Source: an uncultured Clostridia bacterium (lineage in GTDB: Bacteria; Bacillota; Clostridia; Christensenellales; CAG-917). From it: 6,063 nucleotides of DNA. Positions 1 through 5,469 of this stretch are shown here, in pieces. Below the pieces are notes generated by a model that saw only the letters and a list, made by a program, of their open reading frames with translations, had not been told where the DNA came from and searched no databases. The first letter of the stretch is position 1. Every line of letters begins with the position of its first letter. The position numbers and the translations under genes were made by a program. The stretch is from NCBI GenBank assembly GCA_947174215.1, contig CAMWIB010000070.1, positions 1-6,063 of the forward strand, given 5' to 3'.

Positions 1-17
1 CGGTAAACTATGAGGTT

Positions 18-368
18 ATGGATCTTCTGTCAAAGCTATATGAGATAGCGCTACTTTTCGGCAAGGTTCAGATAGCCTCGTACGTGGTCGCAATCGTAAT
101 GTATATTCTATTCCTTGCGGCAGTGATTGTGATTGGCGAGATGTTCAGAAAGCAATCAAAGCTGTTCAGCAACCCCGAAACGCGCGGCGAGTATTACGAG
201 AAAAACTACAACCGCGGCTATACTATGCGAAACGATACCGATAGCGTATTTGGCTCGGATAACGTGTTTGGGAATGATTACTACGGCGGCGATTCGCCAA
301 ACGGCGGTTCGTACAAGAATAACGACGACTCTAACGACGACCACGTCTTTGAAGAATTCGATTTGTAA
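18..368 (+). CDS. Small one-pass membrane protein with acidic disordered tail, first gene before cdaA
   Basis: I do not recognise this protein. The 116 residues read as a short N-terminal segment, one strong hydrophobic span at about residues 20-42, a basic RKQSK patch, and then a polar tail (about 51-116). The tail is rich in Asn, Asp, Gly, Ser and Tyr, has a repeated VFG (residues 78-80 and 84-86) and an acidic end. The basic patch after the span suggests the tail is cytoplasmic. The stop lies 13 nt before the cdaA start, so the two are probably cotranscribed. The start is uncertain. GAGG at 12-15 is only 2 nt from the ATG, too close for a normal ribosome binding site, and the frame stays open upstream to the window edge (VNYEV before the Met). 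It may therefore be the C-terminal part of a longer protein. It is not CdaR: no YbbR-like repeats are visible. Confidence 0.7.
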   Translation: MDLLSKLYEIALLFGKVQIASYVVAIVMYILFLAAVIVIGEMFRKQSKLFSNPETRGEYYEKNYNRGYTMRNDTDSVFGSDNVFGNDYYGGDSPNGGSYKNNDDSNDDHVFEEFDL

Positions 369-370
369 TT

Positions 371-376
371 AGGAGG
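371..376 (+). promoter_or_regulatory. Strong Shine-Dalgarno site for cdaA
   Basis: AGGAGG lies 5 nt before the ATG at 382. It is a near-perfect anti-16S match and fixes the cdaA start. It begins 2 nt after the stop of the upstream gene, so cdaA needs no separate leader. Confidence 0.9.
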
Positions 377-381
377 GTTAT

Positions 382-1242
382 ATGACTTACAACTTTGTTG
401 AGTTTTTCAAAAATCTCAACGCCTTTGCGGCAATAGACGCCGTTCTACTCGTAGCAGTACTTGCTATACTGTTCGTGTTTTTCATCTACAAGCGCAACGT
501 GAAAATGTTGCTCATTTTGCTTGTAGGCGTAATTCTGGACATTGGCATAAACGTACTCGCCGAGGTCGTTTCAAAGGACAAGGGCGCATCGCTCGAAATA
601 GCTCGCTACATAACGCACTTTATGGTTATATTTGAAATTGTCGTTGGTTGCGTAGTTTATCAGAGCGACTTCAAGAACATCTTCCAGAAGATTTCCGGCG
701 CGAGAAAGAATATCGATATGCACAGCTCCGAGGACGAGCTTCGTGACGCTACGCTCGAAATACTCACCGCCTGTCAGGATATGGCGAAGAGGGACGTCGG
801 CGCAATCATCATTATCGACTCCGTAGGCGACATCAACGATAGCATACTCGACACGGGTACAAGACTCGACGCAGTGCTTTCCGCTCAGCTTTTGGAGAGT
901 ATATTCAACACGAAGGCTCCGCTTCACGACGGCGCAGTCGTAGTACGCGGCAACAGAATCGTTGCGGCAGGTTGCTTCCTCACGCTCACACAGCGTAACG
1001 TCAATAAGGAAATGGGTACGCGCCACCGCGCGGCTATCGGCGTAACTGAGGATACGGACGTGCTGTCAATCGTCGTCAGCGAGGAAACGGGTATTATCTC
1101 CGTCGTCAAGCACGGCGAGATTAAGCGCTATATGACGATGGATAAGCTCAACGATGAGATTGAAAACGCATACGGAATTGCACCCAGCGTAAACCGCGAG
1201 GGTCAAGCCTCTAAGGGGCATAGAAATCACAAACTATTATGA
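382..1242 (+). CDS. cdaA: Membrane diadenylate cyclase CdaA (c-di-AMP synthase)
   Basis: This enzyme joins two ATP into cyclic di-AMP, the second messenger that controls potassium and osmolyte balance and cell-wall homeostasis in Gram-positive bacteria. The 286 residues are close to the usual CdaA length. Three hydrophobic spans (about 16-36, 41-61 and 76-93) lead into VVYQSDFKNIFQKI (91-104), which matches the VIFQPELR-type junction seen in the family. The DAC (DisA_N) domain follows at about 110-265. It has the DGA motif at 183-185 (in LHDGAVVV), the RHR motif at 214-216 (in GTRHRAAIGVTE) and VSEETG at 232-237, so the nucleotide-binding residues are intact and it should be active. A strong ribosome binding site supports the start. 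The stop overlaps the next gene (ATGA). In many Firmicutes cdaR and glmM follow cdaA, but neither does here. The DisA type is excluded by the N-terminal membrane spans and the lack of a DNA-binding C-terminus. Confidence 0.95.
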   Translation: MTYNFVEFFKNLNAFAAIDAVLLVAVLAILFVFFIYKRNVKMLLILLVGVILDIGINVLAEVVSKDKGASLEIARYITHFMVIFEIVVGCVVYQSDFKNIFQKISGARKNIDMHSSEDELRDATLEILTACQDMAKRDVGAIIIIDSVGDINDSILDTGTRLDAVLSAQLLESIFNTKAPLHDGAVVVRGNRIVAAGCFLTLTQRNVNKEMGTRHRAAIGVTEDTDVLSIVVSEETGIISVVKHGEIKRYMTMDKLNDEIENAYGIAPSVNREGQASKGHRNHKLL

Positions 1243-2438
1243 TACCGATTCGTCCAGTAAACATTCTTTTACCAAGCAAAGCCGACTATGAAAAGTGGGC
1301 TGTCGTTGCGTGCGACCAATTCACCTCTCAAAAGGAATATTGGCAGAGCCTTGACGAGTTTGTAGGAAACGCGCCAAGTACTTTGCGACTGATATATCCC
1401 GAGGTCTATCTCGGCGAAGCGGACTACGAGAAGCGCATTGACGATATTCAAAAGACAATGCGTAAGTATCTCGACGACGGCGTATTCGAGGAGCATAAAA
1501 ATTGTTGCGTGCTTGTTAAGCGCAGTACGGTGTTCGGTCACGAAAGACTGGGTATCGTACTCGGCGTTGACCTTGAAGAGTATTGCTTCACTCATCCCTC
1601 TCACGCGAGCGTTCGCTCTACGGAGGACGTCGTTGCAAGCAGAATCCCGCCGCGCGTCAAAATAAGAAGGGGCGCACCGCTTGAACTTCCGCACGTCATA
1701 CTCTTGCTCGACGACGAGAAAAAGAGCGTTATAGAAACCCTCGACAGCGCGGATAGAGAAGTGCTTTACGACTTCGACCTCAATATGCAGGGCGGCCATA
1801 TCACGGGATATAAGGTGTCCGCAGAGGAGATAACCGAGCGTATGAATGAGTACGTCGCTCGCAAGCTCGGCGAAGGTAAGGACTTCCTCGTGGCAGTCGG
1901 CGACGGCAACCACTCGCTCGCAACCGCACAGGCGTACTGGAATGAGATAAAGGAAACGCTCACCGAAGAGGAGAGAAAGACTCATCCCGCAAGAATTGCG
2001 CTTTGCGAGGTTGAAAACTTGTACGATGAGGGCATTATATTCGAACCTATACACCGCTTCGTGTTCGGTGCGGACGAAAGCCTTATCAGTATGCTTGAAG
2101 GCAAGCTTGCAGGAAATCTTTCTGTCAAAACGCTTGTAAACGGAGTGGAAAAGACTATATCCGTTCCCGATAACAGCGCACAGGCGATAAGCGCAGTACA
2201 GAGCGTATTGGAGCAATATATTGCAGAACATAAGGGGTGTTTTATCGACTATATCCACGGCGAGGATAACCTTAAAGAGATTGCCTCGGCAAACAAGGGT
2301 GTTGCACTCTTTATGCCGTCTATGAAAAAGGACGAGCTGTTCTCATACGTATCGGAACATGGCACGCTTTGCAAGAAAACCTTCTCTATGGGCGAAGCGC
2401 AGGAGAAGAGATACTATATTGAAGCTAAGCGTATTTAA
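1239..2438 (+). CDS. DUF1015 (COG4198) family protein, ParB/SerK-like motif
   Basis: The biochemical role of this 399-residue soluble protein is not established. Family membership rests on three stretches: the N-terminal IRPVN and WAVVACDQFTSQKEYW (about 4-35), the block VRSTEDVVASRIPPRVKIRRGAPLELPHVILLLDD (125-159), and VAVGDGNHSLATA (218-230) with IHRFVFG (271-277). GDGNHS sits where other DUF1015 proteins carry DGHHR, which resembles the DGHHR-type motif of ParB-fold proteins, including the free-serine kinase SerK. From memory, family members often sit beside serine biosynthesis genes, but no such gene is present here. No signal peptide or membrane span is seen. The ATG overlaps the cdaA stop by 4 nt and no clear ribosome binding site precedes it (AATCACAAACTATT), so translation is probably coupled to cdaA. 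A terminator follows 28 nt after the stop. Confidence 0.88.
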   Translation: MIPIRPVNILLPSKADYEKWAVVACDQFTSQKEYWQSLDEFVGNAPSTLRLIYPEVYLGEADYEKRIDDIQKTMRKYLDDGVFEEHKNCCVLVKRSTVFGHERLGIVLGVDLEEYCFTHPSHASVRSTEDVVASRIPPRVKIRRGAPLELPHVILLLDDEKKSVIETLDSADREVLYDFDLNMQGGHITGYKVSAEEITERMNEYVARKLGEGKDFLVAVGDGNHSLATAQAYWNEIKETLTEEERKTHPARIALCEVENLYDEGIIFEPIHRFVFGADESLISMLEGKLAGNLSVKTLVNGVEKTISVPDNSAQAISAVQSVLEQYIAEHKGCFIDYIHGEDNLKEIASANKGVALFMPSMKKDELFSYVSEHGTLCKKTFSMGEAQEKRYYIEAKRI

Positions 2439-2466
2439 GTAGCAATAAGTCATATATAAAACCGAT

Positions 2467-2500
2467 AAACGCACACGCATTTGCGCGTGCGTTTTATATT
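2467..2500 (+). terminator. Rho-independent terminator of the cdaA-DUF1015 operon
   Basis: AAACGCACACGC (2467-2478) pairs with GCGCGTGCGTTT (2483-2494) across an ATTT loop. This gives 12 bp with one A-C mismatch, and a T-rich tail follows (TATATT). It lies 28 nt past the DUF1015 stop. An outer TATAAAAC (2455-2462) could also pair with GTTTTATA (2491-2498). Confidence 0.85.
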
Positions 2501-2517
2501 ACAATTATTTGAATATC

Positions 2518-2611
2518 AATTTGTACCCGAATTGTACACGAATATAAACGCGCATTTGGATAGCAACTTGCATTCGGACAGTAATTTGTATTGAGTAGCG
2601 ATTAGCATTTG
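2518..2611. repeat. Degenerate short tandem repeats, about 18 nt period
   Basis: Three diverged copies sit at 2561-2576 (TAGCAACTTGCATTCG), 2579-2594 (CAGTAATTTGTATTGA) and 2596-2611 (TAGCGATTAGCATTTG). Copies one and three agree at 12 of 16 positions. Upstream, AATTTGTACCCG (2518-2529) is followed at once by AATTGTACACG (2530-2540). One frame reads as a repetitive peptide (DSNLHSDSNLY) before a stop, but no start codon or ribosome binding site is seen, so I do not call a gene. Function is unknown. Confidence 0.45.
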
Positions 2612-2614
2612 CTT

Positions 2615-2642
2615 TTGCGGATTTTCATATCGGAACTAAAAT
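2615..2642 (+). promoter_or_regulatory. Weak sigma-A-type promoter candidate for the aspartokinase gene
   Basis: TTGCGG (2615-2620) and TAAAAT (2637-2642) are 16 nt apart. The -10 matches consensus at 5 of 6 positions, but the -35 matches only at TTG. Transcription would start near 2649, about 38 nt before the start codon and upstream of the palindrome at 2658-2677. The region is AT-rich, and TACAAT at 2656-2661 is a rival -10 without a -35. Confidence 0.3.
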
Positions 2643-2657
2643 TTAAGTTCAATAATA

Positions 2658-2677
2658 CAATACATTAGAATGTATTG
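2658..2677. promoter_or_regulatory. Perfect 9-bp inverted repeat before the aspartokinase gene, operator-like or leader hairpin
   Basis: CAATACATT and AATGTATTG are exact reverse complements separated by AG. The palindrome ends at the first G of the weak ribosome binding site GGGG (2677-2680), 9 nt before the start codon. As DNA it has the size of a dimeric repressor site. As RNA it would form an 8-bp stem with a TAGA loop that could mask the ribosome binding site. A second AATAC (2654-2658) and GTATT (2680-2684) flank it, widening the symmetry. The regulator is unknown. Confidence 0.5.
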
Positions 2678-2686
2678 GGGTATTGA

Positions 2687-3994
2687 ATGAAAGTATGTAA
2701 ATTCGGCGGAACGTCAATGGCAAACGGTGAGGCTATCGAGAGGGTTTCCGCAGTTATAAACAGTGACAGCGAGCGTAAATTTATCGTAGTATCCGCACCC
2801 GGAAAGCGCAATTCAAAGGACGTAAAGGTGACGGACGCGCTGTACGCTTGTTATAAGGAAATTGTAAAGACCGGAACTTGTGATAAGTCTTTTGAATTTA
2901 TTAAGAGCCGATTTGAGGAAATAGCACAAACTTCAATCCCCAATTTTGACGTAGATAAAATGCTTGACGAGGTTAAGTGCGAAATGGAGCGCACCGCGGA
3001 TAAGGATTACGCCGCTTCGCGCGGAGAGTATATGAGCGCACGCTTGCTTGCGGCAAAGCTCAATGCGGAATTCGTAGACGCGGAAAACCTTATCGTTTTT
3101 GACGGTGACGGCAATTTGCTTTTGGACGAATCTATAAGGAATATAAAGAAGCGTTTGCAGGGCGTTACCCGCGCGGTTTTACCGGGGTTTTACGGCACGG
3201 ATATAAGTGGAAATATCAAGACCTTTTCAAGAGGCGGCTCGGATATATCGGGCGCGATTATTGCAACCGCGCTCGACGCTGACGTGTACGAAAACTGGAC
3301 GGACGTAGACGGTTTTCTTGCCGCAGACCCGCGTATTGTTGATAATCCAAAAACTATTTCCCGCCTTGGATATAAGGAACTAAGAGAGCTTTCCTATATG
3401 GGCGCGGAGGTGCTTCACCCCGAGTCCGTTTTCCCCGTAAGAAGTGCGGGTATACCAATAAATATCAAGAACACGTTCAATCCCTCGCACGCGGGAACGA
3501 TGATTGTTGCGGACAAAAATCTTCCTAAGGAGCATAAGGTCATCACGGGTATCGCGGGTAAAAAGGGCTTTACCATTATCAACGTGGAAAAGGATATGAT
3601 GAACAGCGAAATAGGCTTTGGGCGCAAGGTGCTTGCCGTACTCGAAGATGAGGGCATATCCTTTGAACACGTGCCGTCGGGTATTGACACGCTGTCAGTC
3701 GTTATACGCGACGAGTACCTTCTTGGCAAAATGCAAAGAGTGCTTGCAAGACTGCAAAATAGCGTAAACGGTGATAATATAGATATCCACAGCGGACTCG
3801 CGCTTATCGCTACCGTCGGGCATAATATGGCTTCCCGCCACGGCACGGCGGCAAAGCTTTTCCGCGCGCTTGCGGATAGCAATATCAACGTTCGTATGAT
3901 AGACCAAGGCTCGTCGGAGCTTAATATCATCGTTGCGGTGGACGTAGAGGATTACGAGAAGGCAGTCAACGCAATCTATCACGCATTCTTTTAA
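2687..3994 (+). CDS. lysC: Aspartokinase, monofunctional, two ACT domains
   Basis: The enzyme phosphorylates L-aspartate with ATP to give aspartyl-4-phosphate, the first step towards lysine/diaminopimelate, threonine, methionine and isoleucine. The 435 residues match the single-chain aspartokinases of about 400-460 residues. The kinase domain spans about 1-275. It carries KFGGTS (5-10), the SRGEYMSARLLA block (111-122), TFSRGGSDISGA (179-190), WTDVDGFLAADPRIV (204-218) and the MGAEVLHP block (238-245). Two ACT domains follow: one at about 286-345 (ITGIAGKKGFTIINV to GIDTLSVVI) and one at about 370-435 (LALIATVGHNM to VDVEDYEKAV), which suggests feedback control by lysine and/or threonine. No homoserine dehydrogenase domain follows, so it is not the ThrA fusion. 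The isozyme is unclear (lysC or B. subtilis thrD/yclM type), so the symbol is generic. The ribosome binding site is weak (GGGG, 6 nt spacing). No lysine riboswitch or T-box features are visible upstream. Confidence 0.95.
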   Translation: MKVCKFGGTSMANGEAIERVSAVINSDSERKFIVVSAPGKRNSKDVKVTDALYACYKEIVKTGTCDKSFEFIKSRFEEIAQTSIPNFDVDKMLDEVKCEMERTADKDYAASRGEYMSARLLAAKLNAEFVDAENLIVFDGDGNLLLDESIRNIKKRLQGVTRAVLPGFYGTDISGNIKTFSRGGSDISGAIIATALDADVYENWTDVDGFLAADPRIVDNPKTISRLGYKELRELSYMGAEVLHPESVFPVRSAGIPINIKNTFNPSHAGTMIVADKNLPKEHKVITGIAGKKGFTIINVEKDMMNSEIGFGRKVLAVLEDEGISFEHVPSGIDTLSVVIRDEYLLGKMQRVLARLQNSVNGDNIDIHSGLALIATVGHNMASRHGTAAKLFRALADSNINVRMIDQGSSELNIIVAVDVEDYEKAVNAIYHAFF

Positions 3995-4000
3995 TATTAG

Positions 4001-4048
4001 TAGATTTTAATATAGCGGTAGATTTGCTTATTGAGCGGAAGATTTTTA
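4001..4048. repeat. Weak degenerate repeat, about 18-20 nt period, after the aspartokinase gene
   Basis: TAGATTTT (4001), TAGATTTG (4019) and AAGATTTTT (4039) recur at 18 and 20 nt spacing. The last two are each preceded by AGCGG. The pattern resembles, but is not identical to, the repeats on the other side of the aspartokinase gene. With so few short, AT-rich copies, chance is possible. Confidence 0.3.
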
Positions 4049-4065
4049 TCGCATACGCACGCAAT

Positions 4066-4091
4066 CGCAAAGCGTTTAATATCGCTTAGCG
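4066..4091 (+). other. Hairpin in the intergenic region, doubtful terminator
   Basis: CGCAAAGCG (4066-4074) pairs with CGCTTAGCG (4083-4091) over an 8-nt loop, with one A-A mismatch. No T-run follows directly, so it is a poor Rho-independent terminator, yet it is the best stem-loop found after the aspartokinase stop. The rest of 3995-4241 is AT-rich with several loose promoter-like matches and nothing firm. Confidence 0.3.
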
Positions 4092-4231
4092 GAAATATCG
4101 CGTTTTGAAGGTATATCGAAATTTGTTTGTATTATATAAATTTTCCCAATATTTGGAATTTCGCTTTTATTTATTAAGATAGTTTGATAAGATATTAAGT
4201 AGTCAATAATTATGTGCGCGCTATGCGCAAT

Positions 4232-4236
4232 AGGAG
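4232..4236 (+). promoter_or_regulatory. Shine-Dalgarno site that sets the start of the aldolase-like gene at 4242
   Basis: AGGAG lies 5 nt before the ATG at 4242. The ATG at 4239 would be only 2 nt away. The ATG at 4212 lies upstream of the site, has no ribosome binding site of its own, and would add MCALCAIGDM, which has no counterpart in class II aldolases. A small GC hairpin (TGCGC 4215-4219 with GCGCA 4225-4229) sits just upstream of the site. Confidence 0.75.
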
Positions 4237-4241
4237 ATATG

Positions 4242-5354
4242 ATGAGCGCTGATATCATTAAATATGCAAAAAAGTTTCACGAGATTAAATATATCGAGAG
4301 CGGCTATATTGCTATGCGCAAGGACGACGGTATTCTCATCACCGCGACGGGCGCTAACCTCGCCGATTTGAGTGAGGATAATCTTGTGTTTGTCAACGAC
4401 AAGAATATAGAAACGTTTGAGGGCAATTTCCGTGCGGCGGCGGTCATACTGTTTTGCGCGATACGCCAAAGCAAGGTTATAGAGGCGGCGGCAATCGTGG
4501 ACAGCGACAGTATTCTCAAACTGTCCTCAAAGCGCAGAGCGTTGAAGCCCATCCTTGACGACCTCGTCAAGCTTTGCGGAATTTCCGTCAAGTGCGCAAC
4601 GAAGAACGTAGCCGCAGAGGTCGTGACTTCGCTTGCGGGACAGCGTAACGCGTGCTTTATGCCCGACGCAGGTGCGCTCGTCAGAGGTCGCAGTCTTGAA
4701 GAGCTGTTCGCGGCGACGGCAGTACTTGACAAGGCGGCGCACGCGGAGCTTATCGCAGAGGATAAGGGCGGCACACAGAGTATGAATCCCGTCGAGGCGT
4801 TTTTGGAGTGTATGCTGTATAAGCTCAAATCTTCAAAGAATGCGGGCAAGCAGAATAGCGCGGATAGCGTACAGGAAAACGTAGATAATAAGGCAGAGCA
4901 AACGCAAAACGAACAGCAAGGCGAGCAGTCTGCCGAAAATAGCGAAAATGCAGAGGGAAGCGAGCAGTCAAATTCGGAGCAACAGGATAACTTGCAAAGC
5001 GGCGAGAACACTTCGGCAAAGTACAACGCTTTCGATAATATGACGACTCTTGACTTGTTTGAGGGTAAGCTCGCAGTGCTTATGCACTCCTACTATACGA
5101 GCGCAGCTTCCGCAATGGGCAAGCCGTTCGAGGTTCAAGAGAAGTATGCAGACGTACTCGGTCAGCAAATTCCTTGCGCACCTTCAACGCTTGTTTGCAT
5201 AAAGAACTCGCTTGGCAAGGTCAAGGACGTCATTGGCGAAGCGCCTGCGTGTATAGTCGCACAGCACGGCGTAGTGGTTTGCGGTAAGGATATGGACGAA
5301 ATCAAGAAAATCTGCGCCACACTCGAAAAAGCCTGCGAGGAGTATCTGGCATAA
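4242..5354 (+). CDS. Degenerate two-part class II aldolase/adducin-like protein with low-complexity linker
   Basis: The 370 residues read as two class II aldolase-like parts. Part one (about 1-190) follows the fuculose-phosphate aldolase fold: SGYIAMRKDDGILITATG (20-37) matches the GNVSxR...DGxLITPTG region, SEDNLVFVND follows, and PDAGALVRGRSLEELFAATAVLD (141-163) matches the C-terminal HG helix region. Its expected zinc and catalytic residues are changed. HxH is D87-S-D89, the later HG is A143-G144, the catalytic Glu aligns with N62, and GNxS is GYIA (21-24). Residues 197-260 are a Gln/Glu/Asn/Ser-rich linker. Part two (about 261-370) matches only the later half of the fold: it has IPCAP (310-314), QHGVVVCGKD (341-350) and one HS (282-283), but no N-terminal half. 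Aldolase activity is doubtful, and a binding or structural role is possible. No membrane span or signal peptide is seen. The gene stands alone and ends at a strong terminator. Confidence 0.75.
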   Translation: MSADIIKYAKKFHEIKYIESGYIAMRKDDGILITATGANLADLSEDNLVFVNDKNIETFEGNFRAAAVILFCAIRQSKVIEAAAIVDSDSILKLSSKRRALKPILDDLVKLCGISVKCATKNVAAEVVTSLAGQRNACFMPDAGALVRGRSLEELFAATAVLDKAAHAELIAEDKGGTQSMNPVEAFLECMLYKLKSSKNAGKQNSADSVQENVDNKAEQTQNEQQGEQSAENSENAEGSEQSNSEQQDNLQSGENTSAKYNAFDNMTTLDLFEGKLAVLMHSYYTSAASAMGKPFEVQEKYADVLGQQIPCAPSTLVCIKNSLGKVKDVIGEAPACIVAQHGVVVCGKDMDEIKKICATLEKACEEYLA

Positions 5355-5395
5355 TTTCGCTGAAAAAGATTATATATACCAAATATATAAAAACA

Positions 5396-5419
5396 AAAAG
5401 CGCACGAAGGTGCGCTTTT
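5396..5419. terminator. Bidirectional terminator between convergent genes
   Basis: AAAAGCGCAC (5396-5405) pairs perfectly with GTGCGCTTTT (5410-5419) over a GAAG loop. The GC core is 6 bp. It has a T-run on the + strand and a run of five T on the - strand, so it can end both the aldolase-like transcript (stop 5354) and the DnaC-like transcript (stop 5470). Confidence 0.9.
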
Positions 5420-5469
5420 AATATATGACGGTTATTAAAATTTACTGTTTGTATGTTTGTTATATATAT

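Noticed and set aside
571..1026. Open frame of 151 codons on the - strand within cdaA
   Set aside because: It lies fully inside a well-supported gene and has no recognisable product.
1269..2258. Long open frame of 329 codons on the - strand opposite the DUF1015 gene
   Set aside because: It is antisense to a gene with clear family motifs. Its translation is Cys- and Arg-rich with no recognisable domain, and no ribosome binding site or promoter supports it.
2518..2611. CRISPR array
   Set aside because: The repeats are short, strongly diverged and contiguous with no unique spacers, and no cas gene is nearby.
2501..2686. Lysine riboswitch or T-box leader before the aspartokinase gene
   Set aside because: The spacer is short and I find no conserved lysine-riboswitch junction sequences, no T-box sequence and no terminator-antiterminator pair. 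Only a short palindrome is present.
4212..4241. Upstream start giving a 380-residue aldolase-like protein
   Set aside because: The ribosome binding site at 4232-4236 lies downstream of the ATG at 4212 and at the right distance for 4242. The extra residues do not fit the family's N-terminus.
4304..5026. Open frame of 240 codons on the - strand rich in Ser, Ala and Cys
   Set aside because: It is a mirror of the codon bias of the aldolase-like gene and its low-complexity linker. There is no family match or ribosome binding site.
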